DNA from: Nannobrachium achirus
Lineage: Eukaryota > Chordata > Actinopteri > Myctophiformes > Myctophidae
Assembly (NCBI GenBank): GCA_963921795.1
Contig: OY997639.1
Coordinates: 63,838,144-63,902,143 of the forward strand
Direction: 5' to 3'
Length of the DNA stretch: 64,000 nt
Both the position numbers and the translations under genes were made by a program. Positions 12,384 through 39,031 of the stretch are shown in pieces. The notes below the pieces were generated by a model, which saw only the letters and a program-made list of their open reading frames with translations, did not search any database and was not told the DNA's origin. How positions within the stretch are numbered: position 1 is the stretch's first letter; every line of letters begins with the position of its first letter.

Positions 12384-12555
12384 TTAAACAAATGAACCCT
12401 AGCATCTCTATTCTGGGGCAAACATTTAGCAAAAAATAACATCTAAGCATGTAGATCTGCTATTTTAAGTTAAGAGGTATGGGGTGTAGAGAAAAAAAGC
12501 AGACTTAGTAGAGCCCTGGTCAGTGGTCACAGCTCAACATGGTTCAAGTGGTTAA
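12384..12555. mobile_element. TTAA-flanked hairpin MITE, intergenic
   Basis: TTAA at 12384-12387 and 12552-12555 flanks a copy with the family's AACCCTAGC left end and GGTTCAAGTGG right end. Its central hairpin is degraded: only the AGCATGTAGATCTGCTATTTT arm is well kept. Confidence 0.65.
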
Positions 12556-12598
12556 ACGAACAAAAATATTAATTTGCCATAAGCTCATAACATAGCTA

Positions 12599-13041
12599 CA
12601 CTAGAACAGTGGTTCTTAACCTTGTCAGGCCGCGACCCCCAAAATAATCATTCAACTGGGGACCCCCCACCCTGAACAAGCACTTGGAATTGTAGGAGTT
12701 GGCATTACATTTAGATTGACTCGATCTATTCCATTCATTGTAGCGTTGTGAGCATAGATCAGGTATTTTCACAATTTCAGACACTAATATTTGACAATTT
12801 ACTGACCAATGTTTGACCAGAGGTACTGTAGCCTACTAAAAAGTTTCTTAAATTGTCACTTTAGAAATGTGCAGATACCCTCTAAACAATTAAACTTTGT
12901 TGATTAGTTTACTGTTGAGTGAAAAAACAATCAATGTTAATATTTAGCTTAACATCTGGAGAACCCTCAAAATAATTTGGGGACCCCTCTGGGGGTCCAA
13001 ACTCCAAAGTTACCCTCAGGTTGAGAACCACTGCTCTATAA
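12599..13041. mobile_element. Full-length hAT MITE, 427 bp, fbl-ppox intergenic region
   Basis: The element runs 12607-13033 with ends CAGTGGTTCTTAACC and GGTTGAGAACCACTG. The flanking octamers CACTAGAA and CTCTATAA agree at 6 of 8 positions, consistent with an aged hAT target duplication. A decayed hairpin arm lies near 12743-12775. Confidence 0.75.
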
Positions 13042-14161
13042 GACAACATTTTCAAATGGAAAATGATTTGATATAGTGAAATACCAGTAAATATGGTATA
13101 TCACTGATTCACGATCAAGACAGTTCCCCATGATTATGGTGAGATTCTGGCCCCACCTCACACAGCTCTTAAGTTAACATGAGGAATTCATTATACATCT
13201 GCTGGAAAGCTGCCAGTCAGCCAGCAGTGGTTGTGTGCTGATAGTAATTAATATACAGTAGCTCCACACAGCAGGCAGCTGCTACAGCGAATGAGTTGGG
13301 TTTTCTTACCATAAAATACATTTCAACCACATGAACCTTAGCACACATATTCTGGGGCGAACATTCAACGTAAATAACCAATCTATAAAGCTCACAATTC
13401 ATAGTGGGGCATTGCTTAGACCTAAAAGTCTTGTGCAGGTTTCCAAAACTATGGCACTGCCTCTTTAATGTTTTGGGAAATTAACAAGATTCATCTGTTT
13501 TGCAGTTTAAGTAGTCTGTAACAGAGTAGCCCTGATTGATTCTCATAAACCTATTATTACGGGGTCTGCCCTTTGGCAGTGTAGTGCTTGTTTGGTTTTC
13601 CATGTTTAAATGTTCCGCATAAAGAACCCTGTAACCCTGTAGTTCAAATCAGGAAGCTTTTAGAGTGACAGCAGCAGTAAATTCATTTGTCAGATTGAGG
13701 CTAATATGGTGTTTAAGGACACACAGTACTGTACCAACAGTATTGTCAGTGACACATGCTGCATCATTTAAAGGCAAAAATAAATGGAGAACTTTACTTA
13801 CAAGCAGAACAACCAGTGTTTTTGTGACGATGTTCTAGGACACCAAGTCAATCAATATATTAAGTAAAACAATATTAAAGTTTTTCTCAGAACATCTTGT
13901 GACCTGCTTCTGGGCCACACAGGGAATGGTCAAAGCTGTCACATTTAGCAAAACCAACTCAAATGAAAATGGTTGGGTCTGTAGAGCCACGTCATGTAAA
14001 AAGGGTTGTTAGGGTTCTGATTTGTTCCAAACAGATTTCAGACCCTCTGTCCTCAGTGACACAGTCATTGCCAGGATGAGCAGAATCAGCTGTTGATTGC
14101 TCCCTGGCCGTCTGTCAGTCATCGCCCCCCAGCTGTCTGATTGGTCTGTACGGTCATCATG
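13042..14161. other. ppox 3' flank, no gene seen
   Basis: There is no coding exon or clear transposon here. It probably contains the ppox 3' UTR. A minus-strand ATTAAA at 13464-13469 is the only candidate polyadenylation signal I noted, and it is weakly supported. Confidence 0.35.
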
Positions 14162-27136
<12,975 letters not shown>

Positions 27137-27141
27137 TCACT

Positions 27142-28220
<1,079 letters not shown>

Positions 28221-28675
28221 TGTACACCATGGGTCTTCAACAGGGGGTCCGGGACCCTAGGGGGTCCTCAGAGTTACTACAGGGGATCCTCCAAATCGTT
28301 GTGTGATAGAAATGGTTTCTTCTTTTTTATATTAAACATGTGAACCCTAGTGCCCTTATTCTGAGAACTTTAGCCAAAAATAGCCTATCTACAAGAGCTT
28401 GTAGATCGGCTATTTTTGGCAAAGAGGTTTGGTGTAGAGGGGAACAAGAGCAGTACAGTGAAAGGTCAAGTGTATTAAGTATTGACAGTTCAAGTGGTTA
28501 AATACCTGAAAAAAACATAAATTGACATGAATTCAAAATACACTGATGATTGTGCTGTCAGACTATGACACTATATGGAATTGGAATCTATGGAAAGGTT
28601 TTGGTGGTCCCTGCTTCATCTCTCTATCAACTAGGGGTCCTTGGCCTGAAAACGTTGAAGACCCCTGTGTACACC
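28221..28675. mobile_element. hAT MITE (CAGGGGTCTTCAAC family) with embedded hairpin
   Basis: The ends are (C)ATGGGTCTTCAAC and GTTGAAGACCCCTG, and TGTACACC occurs at both flanks (28221-28228, 28668-28675; one base overlaps the TIR). The embedded hairpin at 28373-28420 is near perfect with almost no loop (GCCAAAAATAGCCTATCTAC with mirror arm) and is flanked by the GAACCCTAG ... GTTCAAGTGGTTAA module. Confidence 0.8.
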
Positions 28676-30525
28676 ACTTTGAGAACCACTGACCTAGGAT
28701 TATGATGATTGTTTACCTGTCACATAATCATGACAAGTGACAACAACAGTCCACAGCTCATCATTTGAAACCCCCGCCGACCCCCGGGTAGTAGAGTAAG
28801 GTGGGGTAAAAGGCCCCCCCTAAGGAAAATGTCTATTTTATGACCAATTAAAATACATTTTGATATTAATTCAGTATGTACATGTTAACAATGCTTTACC
28901 CAATACACCTATATGGGCACCATGTTGAAAAATTAGATACATTTGATTTTATAGTACAAAAAGAGAAACATGTAAAAAGGGCCTATTGCCCCACTACTGG
29001 GGTAATAGGCCCCCCTCTATGGGGTAATAGGCCCCCTTCTATGTCCTGGAGCAGAATAAGTGCTACAATCATGAAAATTGCCATGAGCATTTTCCATGGG
29101 TCACTTGACAAGATAATTGTCAGAGGAATTTGAATTTTCAAGATGGTGGCCATTTTTCAAGATGGCTGACACCTTAGTGGAGCAGTTATGTGATATAATA
29201 GTTTGTTTGGTGATATAAGTATGAAAATTGGCATGAGCAGTCTCTGTGGGTCACTTGACAATTAGCCACCCACAGCTACTTGAAATTTCAAGATGGCGGA
29301 CATTTTTCAAGATGGCCGACACCTTGTGGAGCAGTTAAGTGATATAATGGTTTATTTGGTGCTCCACTAAGGTGGTGGCCATCTTGAAAAATGGCTGCCA
29401 TATTGAAATTTCAAGTAACTGTGGGTGGCTAATTGTCAAGTAAGTCTGGGTTTCCGAGGCTAATTGCCAAGTGACCCACAGAGACTACTCATGCCAATTT
29501 TCAGGCTTGTATCACCAAAATACCCAGGGGGCAAAGGAAGGAAGGTGTGCTGCATTTGCCCCGACATAAAAAGTTGTCTACCAGAAATATTGTCTATGAC
29601 CCAGTAGGATCACAACCTATATGGACAACCCGGTCAATTTGTACAACAAAGTCCAATATGGCCGCCTCAATATTAGCCCCTATTAGTTTTAATGGGGGGT
29701 GAATAGGGCAAAATTTTAAACTGAGGGATATTTCCACGAAACTTCACAGGTTGATCAATGGTATACATATGAACATTTTTTGTATTGCAAGTTTCCATGA
29801 AATCCAATATGGCCGCCACAATATGGCCGCCATAATGTAAGGACCCAGAAAATAGGTTTTGCCTCTAACTTCTGAACCAGATGAGCTAGAAACGCAAACT
29901 TGGTGTCTATTTCATGGTGTCTGACCATGGGAGACTCAATGGAATAGCTAATTTTATTATTGGGTGTGTCTGGACCTTTATTGTGCATATTTGCAAGATG
30001 GTGGACTCCCAAAATAGAGCTTTAACATAATTTCTACCATTATTGTTGACTGCTTTTGCAAATACAAGCAATATGAATCCATTTGCTAAGATTTATGGCA
30101 CAGAAGGGACTTATACCTGTATTATTCTTGAGTTTGCATGTTGTCAAAATGGCTGTAAACGAGATATTATATTTCCTGTCCGATTCTACTGTATGTAGTT
30201 GTAGCAAAGACTTCAGATAAAATCAGAGACCAAAACAATGTATCTTAGAAATTATTTTTTTTATTTAAAAAAAAAAGAAAAAAAGAGAGAGATTATCTCA
30301 ATGAAATGAATGCAACTGCCTTTTTGGGTCTTTCACACATAGACATGCACATGCTTTCCAACAACTTCAGCTTCAGGGAAATTATAATGAACACATGATT
30401 AAAACAGGCTGCATTATAATGCAAATAATTGCTAGTCACTATCACTGTCATGTGTACCTATCCTGCTGCATCTTGTCTCCAGTCCTTGGCAACGACACCC
30501 CAAGTAGCATGCAATTCCCTTCTTC

Positions 30526-30877
30526 GCACATGAAGTTCAATCACCCGAGAGAGACTTGGAGTAGAACCGCTGCTCCTTCACTTGGAAAGGAGTCAGCTTA
30601 GGTGGTTCGGGCATCTAGTACGGATGCCCCCCGAGCGCCTTCCTAGGAAGGTCCTCGATGCACGTCCCACTGGGAGGAGACCCTGTGGCAGACCTAAGAC
30701 CAGATGGAAGGATTATATATCCAGACTGGCCTGGGAACGCCTCGGTATACTCCCAGAGGGAGTGGAGGAAGTTGCGCAGGATAAGGAAATCTGGAAGTCT
30801 CAGTTGGAACTGTTACCCCCGCGACCCGATTCCGGATAAGCGGTTGAAGATGGATGGATGGATGGATGGCACATGAA
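30526..30877 (+). mobile_element. 5'-truncated LINE tail with 9-bp target duplication
   Basis: GCACATGAA at 30526-30534 and 30869-30877 flanks a 334-bp insert. The insert codes the end of a reverse-transcriptase ORF2 (RWFGHLVRMPPERLPRKVL, GRPKTRWKDYISRLAWERLG, LLPPRPDSG, stop at about 30839) and ends in (ATGG)n. The duplicated sequence is present once at the matching position of the right arm of the foldback (31612 region), so the LINE entered after the inverted duplication formed. Confidence 0.85.
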
Positions 30878-31431
30878 CAGTTTTTCTGGCAGCCTTTGAT
30901 ACAGCTACATGATATTGCCTTGTCCATTGATATAGGCCAGGCTGGCTCTGTAGATGTACAGGGGACTGCCTTCCCATCACTGAGAGACCATCCATATTCA
31001 GTGAAGCAAGGGATGTCTGGCTTCGCGATGTGTGCAGTTTTATCTATTATGGCTGCAAGAGCAGCTCTTTTCAAGTGCAGGTCAAAGGCATTTTTTGTAG
31101 GTGGCAGCAGCTTCAACAGGGTTGATCGGTTATTTAGGAACTTGTACACTCTCAGCTTTGCCAGGTCAAAGTCCTCCGAATGGTCAGCTTTTGATGCATA
31201 TACAGCTATTGTGAGGTCTCTAGCCTGATTCTTGACATCCTCTGAGAGGGAATAAGAGGAATTTTCACCAAACTCCTGAAGTGCAGGGAGATCTAGACCC
31301 ATGCTGGTCTTGAACCATGCCTTCTTTCCAGTGAAAAAGGGATAGCTGGTGGTATCTGTGAATAAAGGGCAGGGCACGACACTGAGCGAGTCCAAGGGCT
31401 GAGACCATGTGATGGATAGGAAGATATGCAT
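30869..31431 (-). pseudogene. Transposon-borne cysteine-rich protein, C-terminal part, broken
   Basis: The minus-strand frame includes (D)TTSYPFFTGKKAWFKT, then KLLPPTKNAFDLHLKRAALA, YGWSLSDGKAVP and a cysteine cluster CSCIKGCQKNCSCA. It resembles a family found widely in animal genomes as multicopy uncharacterised proteins (DTTS, then PPT...HLKRA, then GW...G..VP, then CxC...GCxxxCxC). I recall this family from experience; it is not searched here. The frame is cut by the LINE insertion at 30868, after which it reads microsatellite. The upstream part of the protein is absent, so it cannot be an active transposase gene as it stands. Confidence 0.6.
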
Positions 31432-31515
31432 CCTGCTCTGTTCTCACCCACAGCTCTGGAAGGTCTAGGAGGTGGGTGGCAGCATGATATAGATGCCTAT
31501 ATCATGCTGCCGCCA

Positions 31516-31717
31516 TGGGAAGGCAGTCCCCTGTCCATCTACAGAGCCAGCCTGGCCTATATCAATGGACAAGGCAATATCATGTCGCTGTATCAAAGGC
31601 TGCCAGAAAAACTGTTCATGTGCGAAGAAGGGAATTGCATGCTACTTGGGGTGTCGTTGCCAAGGACTGGAGACAAGATGCAGCAGGATAGGTACACATG
31701 ACAGTGATAGTGACTAG
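31516..31717 (+). pseudogene. Mirror copy of the cysteine-rich C terminus, uninterrupted end
   Basis: This is the inverted copy of the same coding end. GKAVPCPSTEPAWPISMDKA is followed by CRCIKGCQKNCSCAKKGIAC, CRCQGLETRC and a stop after DSDSD. Because it is not interrupted, it shows the sequence that the minus-strand copy lost to the LINE insertion. It lacks the upstream DTTS region. Confidence 0.6.
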
Positions 31718-33599
31718 CAATTATTTGCATTATAATGCAGCCTGTTTTAATCATGTGTTCATTATAATTTCCCTGAAGCTGAAGTTGTTGGAAAGCATGT
31801 GCATGTCTATGTGTGAAAGACCCAAAAAGGCAGTTGCATTCATTTCATTGAGATAATCTCTCTCTTTTTTTCTTTTTTTTTAAATAAAAAAAATAATTTC
31901 TAAGATACATTGTTTTGGTCTCTGATTTTATCTGAAGTCTTTGCTACAACTACATACAGTAGAATCGGACAGGAAATATAATATCTCGTTTACAGCCATT
32001 TTGACAACATGCAAACTCAAGAATAATACAGGTATAAGTCCCTTCTGTGCCATAAATCTTAGCAAATGGATTCATATTGCTTGTATTTGCAAAAGCAGTC
32101 AACAATAATGGTAGAAATTATGTTAAAGCTCTATTTTGGGAGTCCACCATCTTGCAAATATGCACAATAAAGGTCCAGACACACCCAATAATAAAATTAG
32201 CTATTCCATTGAGTCTCCCATGGTCAGACACCATGAAATAGACACCAAGTTTGCGTTTCTAGCTCATCTGGTTCAGAAGTTAGAGGCAAAACCTATTTTC
32301 TGGGTCCTTACATTATGGCGGCCATATTGTGGCGGCCATATTGGATTTCATGGAAACTTGCAATACAAAAAATGTTCATATGTATACCATTGATCAACCG
32401 GTGAAGTTTCGTGGAAATATCCCTCAGTTTAAAATTTTGCCCTATTCACCCCCCATTAAAACTAATAGGGGCTAATATTGAGGCGGCCATATTGGACTTT
32501 GTTGTACAAATTGACCGGGTTGTCCATATAGGTTGTGATCCTACTGGGTCATAGATAATATTTCTGGTGGACAACTTTTTATGTCAGGGCAAATGCAGGT
32601 TTCCCAAAAAAAGGCTGGTTTGCCCCCTGGGTAAAATAACCCTTTATATCACATAACTGCTCCAATTAGGTGTCAGCCATCTTGAAAAATGTTTGTCATC
32701 TTGAAAGTGTCCATTTCAAAGTGACCCATGGAAACTGCTAATGCCAATTTTCACGTTTGTATCATTAACTGAACGATTCTGCCAAAAATAAGCAGTTATT
32801 CTCTCCATGGGGCAAAAAGCCTCCGGGGGCTTCTTACCCCACACGAGGGGGGGGGCCTATTACCCCAACGCTGTCATTGCAAAGAGTGTCATCTTAAAAC
32901 TTAAACCTTTTTTATTTTTTTTATTTTTTTAAGTTGATCATTTATCATAAGGCCTTCCTAATGATATACAAAAAATAAGTGAAGAGGTTCAACTTATTTA
33001 CACAGAGTTTGGAACATTTTCACAGTGACAAAGAATTAGATCAGTTTATCTTAAATGTGTTTGATTGAGAAAGTTATGACCTGGATTAAGGTGAGACAAT
33101 GAAATTTGGTATCCATGAAGAGCTAAGGATGCCAGGAATGTGCTGAAATCAAAATCTTTGCCACCTTGTAGTTCTGTAGTCAAATACAGCTGGGGGGCTT
33201 ATTACCCCAGGGGGGCCTTTTCCCCCACTCTACCCTACAGGTCTACTCTACTCTACTCTGTCTGAATGGTTACATGCTACAACAGTGAAGGACGATTCTT
33301 ATTACACAAGCAACGCTACACACGCCAACATGAAACGCTCTCTTTTTAAACGGCACACATAATAAATAATAAAAAAGGTGACCTTACCTTAGTCGGTTAT
33401 ATCATGACAGGATACTGACAGAAGCCACAGTTACAACAGCATTATTATGATTACATACCACTGGGTTCTGTCAAGTTCTCCAAAAATAAAAAATCTAAAC
33501 TTCCGGTACAATTTCCAAAATAAAGGCAACTGTTACGGCCACTGAAACGTAGTCCTGAAACATGACTGTTGTCTCACGACCGTCATGGATGAAGTTCAA

Positions 33600-34027
33600 C
33601 CTGTTGTTAAGCAATTTAGCCGATTTGCTACGCACGTCTACCATAGTGGACGTCTACATACAATAAAGCGCTTACTGAAGGCTCACGGATATCACACTAT
33701 GGTACGCTTAAGCAGAATTGCCTGTATCTTCCAAATTGTGTAATAAAAAGTATTTTAATTCGAGAGGCGGCCATTTTATTGGATTTTTCAACTCCGCGAT
33801 CCCATCGGTTGGGAGGTGTACTACACGCTGATATACTAAAAACCTTTTTAGAAAATAGCCGCCGATCGGATTAAAATTATTTTTATTAAACAATACGGAA
33901 GATACGGGTTATTCTGCTTAAGCGTACCATATTGTGACATACGTGAGCCTTTAGAAAGCACTTTATTTTTGAAAACTGAACGTTTGTGTAGATGTACGTG
34001 GCAAATTGGCAAAACTGCTCAACAAGA
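33600..34027. mobile_element. Long-TIR MITE, ~430 bp, copy 1
   Basis: Near-complete inverted arms: TTTGCTACGCACGTCTAC, ACTGAAGGCTCACGGAT and GGTACGCTTAAGCAGAAT on the left are mirrored on the right by GTAGATGTACGTGGCAAAT and ATTCTGCTTAAGCGTACC. A second copy is at 47481-47906. Non-coding. Confidence 0.8.
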
Positions 34028-34617
34028 CGTTGAGGTCGATCCATTAGTGCCTTCAGGGCTACCACTGCCCCGGGCTGAGCTACGTGATTACTAGCCTCGG
34101 AAACCCAGACTTTTATTTTACTGATTGATCATATAAATTCACGAGTTTCTTTATATTGTCACGTTATTATAGTCGTCAACGGGAAGGTGAGCAACTGTTA
34201 CATAATTATTTATTCAGAACCGTTCTGAGGTGAGTGAATGGATAAATTATAACCATAACTATCTAAGACTTTATTAACTTCCGGTGTTATATACGTATTC
34301 TTCTTTGTTGGCGAATATTCACTGTTATGGCCGTCATTTACACCACCTGGTGGCTTGAAAGAGAAACTGCACCCATGAATCTGAAAACATATTTTCAACC
34401 TTTGTTAGCTTTGTATCATTGTTCACTGTTGACCAACAATTCATTGAGTCACATTTCCTTCTACCCGAAGCTGATTATATATTTCCTTTATAAAATCTAT
34501 CCCATGACAAACTGTTTCATGTCAAGAACCACCAATTTGATATGTGTTTGGCCGCAGACAGACCCCCATCTTGTGCCAGGGACCCCCAGAAGCAAATAAT
34601 CATTTGGTTGAAAAATA

Positions 34618-35130
34618 GGCTAGATCAGGGGTGGGCAACTTTGATGATGGAGAGGGCCACTATATTTTCACACTCTGTCCAGAGGGCCACAATTCATAAT
34701 ACAGACAAACATATCAAAAATAGCCTATCTATAAGCTCAAAACGCGTCGCAGTGCGACACGTTTTGAGCTTGTAGATGTGCTATTTTTGATATTTTTGAA
34801 TTGGAATCCTGAATAATTTTTCGCTATTCTTGAATTGGAATCCTGAAAAGTAAACATTTTATTTAATTTCAAATTCATTTAATTGTTCTTATGTTAACTT
34901 TATGAACTTAAATACATTGGATATAAGAAATACTAGTAGTACTAGCCATTAAGCTACTAATATAGACTGAAGTAATTAAAGCGGGTAATGTTTGCATGTT
35001 TGGAATGGTAAGAGCTGAAATCAATAATATACTATTATAGTATTACGATATTAACCTGAGGGACGCATTAAGTGAAGGTAGGGGCCGCATGTGGCCCTCG
35101 GGCCGCCAGTTGCCCATGTATGGGCTAGAT
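34618..35130. mobile_element. hAT MITE with perfect 8-bp duplication (CAGGGGTGGGCAACT)
   Basis: GGCTAGAT at 34618-34625 and 35123-35130 flanks an element running 34626-35122. Subterminal sequences are typical of hAT-derived repeats (GAGGGCCAC ... GTGGCCCTCGGGCCGCCAG). A near-perfect hairpin at 34711-34792 (ATATCAAAAATAGCCTATCT with mirror arm) is embedded. Confidence 0.88.
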
Positions 35131-35306
35131 GGTAAATTGTACATACCAATGGGTAAAAAAAAGAAAAGAAAAAGAAGAAGGACTCATTGTTTCCTGTTAA
35201 GCCAGCATCTTTTATTCACACCTCAGAATTCTGACAAAATATCAACATCACTGCCTGCCTGAACACAAGTGCTGCAAGACCCAGTGTCTATCACACACTG
35301 GGGTTA

Positions 35307-35341
<35 letters not shown>

Positions 35342-36710
35342 CACACACACACGCACACACACCAGACATGTAGGTAGTACAGTAATTAAGTGTTTCTAAC
35401 TTTCACTGACTTATATGTCACTGCATAGATATGAAAAGAAGGGCAGGTGTTAACAAATACACACAAACACACGCACGCACGCACGCACACACACTCACAA
35501 TGTAAACATATAGTGTAAAACGTATCACCATAGAAGCATACTGTATCGACCGTAACCGGGGGTGTCAAACATTGTGTATGTGAAAGCAGAACGACCCATG
35601 CTGCGTATCACAGCTGCGCTATAAAAAGTTATATGAACTGATGCACGATCAAATTAAAAGTTTCTAAAGCCTAATTTATACAGTGTGAGCCAAGCTGTGG
35701 CTAATGCTCATGGCGCATAGCTCCAACAGTATCCACGGCTCGGCTCACAATAAATTGAATTTGGCTGAACAGTCCGGTTACAAACTTTAAAACAGAAAAG
35801 TCTCTCACATGTACTTGAAACTGAGGTGGAGTAAGGAAAGATGATAAAGAAACAGTCAATTAAAATGTACTTGCTTAAATATTGAAACATGCGGTCACTA
35901 TTCGTTTGAATCAAACGTACCTTGTAATGCCTAAAGTATGCTCTGTCGTATGACGGGCCCGCACTCTGAAAATGGCCGATCTATAACCGATTTTACAACG
36001 CGATGCGTTGTGAAATTGGTTATAGATCGGTTATTTACGGTGCGTGACACCGTCACACTACAAAGTTTAATCTGCCGTAGAGGTCAAATCCTGCGGTTCA
36101 ATGACACCGGCAGGCATGCAATGCTTCTCAAGTGGTTTCCTCACATTGGGACTGGGATTTATAAGTTGACCGCGAAGTCAGGACACCCAATACAAGTTGA
36201 ATTAAGACAGTGTTCCTCTATTGAAGCATTTATACTATATCTAAATGCACCATTTAGTTCTGTGGCATCCTGTCTGATCATCTCAATGCTTGAGACAAAC
36301 TGTACGACTAAACAGTCATAATATATGAATCAACAGACTGACTGACAGACTGCACACTACAGACAGACAGACAGTTGGTGGTCGTGTGTATGCGAGTCTA
36401 GCAGGTTGTAGAACAGAGGTAAGCATTAAGACACAATGGTGAAAGAAGGGAATGTTGCCGTGGACAAAGATTCACAGCTTAGTACAGACTGCAGTCCAGT
36501 GCCTACTGCCTACTGTATAATTATGTGCTTATCAGCATGGAGTGGAATGTATAACAGTTACATTGTTTCCGATCACAGAGAGGGAGTCTGAAACGCCTGG
36601 AGTCACCTGGATGAGCACGAAGCCACCTGGCTGTCGCTTGCCGAAAGAAAAGAAAAAAAGAGAAAAGCTTTAAAACTGGTTCTTGTTGCCATGTGACAGT
36701 CAAGTGAAGT
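35131..36710. other. Gene-free region; possible distal polyadenylation signal
   Basis: A minus-strand AATAAA (35211-35216) is followed downstream by an A-rich transition. If arhgap33 has a very long 3' UTR it could end here, but that is speculative. (CA)n tracts lie at about 35311-35363 and 35463-35495. A hairpin built on TCTATAACCGATTTTACAAC is at 35967-36036. Confidence 0.3.
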
Positions 36711-37043
36711 CGGGATGGGACGATATGAACATTTCATATCACGATTATTGTGACAAAAGAAATCACGATTAACGATATCCTGGGGTGGGAACATTTGCCA
36801 AAAAATAGCAGATCTACAAGCTCACAACGCGTTGCAACTGATAGAGAGTGAAAAAAAGACTATCAATACGTATATTATGTACCTTTTACCAATTATCGAG
36901 GGTTTAAGTGGTATTGGATCGGCAAATAAAAGGTGAATTGATCCCATTGCATGACGGAGGACGATATCGCAATCAATTTAATCTCCACAATAAGATTATC
37001 GTGAGTGTTTTTTATCACAATAAACGTTAATATCGCATATCCC
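36711..37043. mobile_element. MITE, GGGATGGGACGATA family, with decayed hairpin
   Basis: Left end CGGGATGGGACGATATGAAC and right end GATATGCGATATTAACG-type sequence finishing in ATATCCCTA. One hairpin arm (AAAATAGCAGATCTACAAGC) remains at about 36800-36835. It provides the intact reference for the element that forms the arhgap33 intron at 43431-43806. Confidence 0.65.
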
Positions 37044-37377
37044 TAGTCGGGATTGCAGAGCTTCTGACTGGAACTTTGGAAAGTCTTTTTTTCCCCCTTG
37101 TCACCCCGTCACCTTCCACTGTCCCTCTGAGGACGTGTGTTCGGTGAGGGAGCACGAAAGCTTCTCCCTGCGAGTCCACACCTTTCAGACGCCCTTTACA
37201 CCTCAAGTGTTTATGGAGAGAGCAGACAAGTTCAGTATTTGACTGAACAATGGACAGATCATCAGAGAGAGTACATCTACAGAGAACATGAATGTCACGT
37301 TGCATAGAGACAATTCCTTATGGCTAATAAAGAGCAGAACAGACGTACAGTGCGCGTGCACACACATCACACGCACG

Positions 37378-37696
<319 letters not shown>

Positions 37697-38710
37697 ACTA
37701 TCATTGGCAGCTCACATACTGAAGCAGACCAGCTATACTGTTGTATCCTGGTGTTGCTGGAAAACAGGGATCAAACTAAATAAATACAAAACAAAAGTAT
37801 CCAACAAAAACCAAAACAATGAGAGAAAACTTAAAAATTATGCCTTTGCTAATTTAAACTCTACAAGTCTGTCTCCTCACTAATAAGTGTTGGAGTGAGC
37901 CAGACACCTTTTGTATACATAGTCTCTGTGTCTGTCTCTCTCTTTCTCTCTCTCACACACACTCACACACACACACACACCCACACACACACACCTCTAT
38001 GTACACATACTACTGAGGCAGTCTTCTGTTCTGGTCCATTCCAGTTAAATCCAGTCCATTAGGTCCATACAGCCCTGTTCTCCACCCAGCCCTCCAAGCT
38101 CCCATCCGCTTCCGTTCCATGTCCTTTTATCCTGGGTATTCCACGTGGATAGCAAGCGGTTATCAGTACAAAAACAGCTCTTTAAGTCAAACCAAGCCGG
38201 TTATGTTCTTCTATAAGACACTTCGTCCTCTCCATGATTGTACCGCCCACGTCGTCTCGCCCTCTCCTCATTGGTCCAGCTGTGTGCCCAGTTGATTGGC
38301 TGGTGGCAGCCTGGTCACAACCTGGTATCTGTGCTTGTGTTGATAATCAGTCTCCCAGCAGAAGCCCCACAGCCTCTTTACAAGCTGTCAACACTTCCAC
38401 TGAGCTGCCAGTCATTGACAGTTTTTGGGGGCAAATTGTCTGAACGGCGCTTTGAGCGACGAGTGACAGCTAAGGTAACAGCAGAGTTGAGAGTTTGAGA
38501 CGGGTGACAGAAACCTCCTTAAGAACGCTCCGTCTTGTCGTTGTGGTCTCTGGGTGTTGAGAGTCAAAGGAGACCTGCTAGAGCAGTGGTTCTCCAAACC
38601 TTTTAGCTCGAGACCCCAAAAGAGAGATTAGACGTTTGCACCGGGAAGTAAACCAGTGAAAACAGCAGATCGCTTCGCAGCGCGTTGTGAGCTTGTGAAA
38701 TAATAATGAC

Positions 38711-39031
38711 TAGGGCTGTCACAATTATTACATAATTGTCTAATCGCAATTATTTGACGTAATCGCAATTATTTTGTGATAATTGGCATAATCGTTTACA
38801 TGTTGACAAATATTTATATATGTTCATTTATATGTTCATTTATATAAAACATATGTCAGTAATTTATTCGTATATTTAGGTTATGTGTCATAATTGCCAT
38901 GTGCAACTTCAAAGCCTACAAGCCAAACTGAAATGTAAATGTCAATGACAAAAACACAATTAAATCGTTAATCACAGTTATTTGAGTGAGAATTAATCAT
39001 CATGTGAAATTTCATAATCGTGACAGCCCTA
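38711..39031. mobile_element. MITE with TIR TAGGGCTGTCACAATTAT
   Basis: The left end TAGGGCTGTCACAATTAT is mirrored by ATAATCGTGACAGCCCTA on the right. TGAAATAATAATGAC precedes the left end and nearly the same string follows just after the right end, a longer duplication than hAT normally makes. Confidence 0.75.

Larger units (their letters stand above)
28791..33238. mobile_element. Giant foldback (palindromic) DNA transposon, ~4.4 kb
   Basis: Two long arms, about 28791-30990 and 31516-33238, are inverted copies. The 85-codon frame read from 29755-30012 on the minus strand is identical to that at 32136-32393 on the plus strand, and similarity continues to the termini. The termini are GTAGAGTAAGGTGGGGTAAA on the left and, reading inward, GTAGGGTAGAGTGGGGGAAA on the right, both followed by AAGGCCCCCC. 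Both arms contain GGGGTAATAGG(C)CCCCC-like repeats. The unduplicated centre (about 30990-31515) holds coding sequence. The left arm is 334 bp longer because of a later LINE insertion. Target duplication not resolved. Confidence 0.85.

Noticed and set aside
28373-28420. Hairpin as a microRNA precursor or rho-independent terminator
   Set aside because: The stem is a dispersed transposon module with near-perfect arms and almost no loop; nothing here marks it as a conserved microRNA, and bacterial terminators do not apply.
30694-30868. C-terminal extension of the minus-strand cysteine-rich frame reading IHPSIHLQ...
   Set aside because: This part is the antisense of the inserted LINE tail and its ATGG repeat, not part of the original protein.
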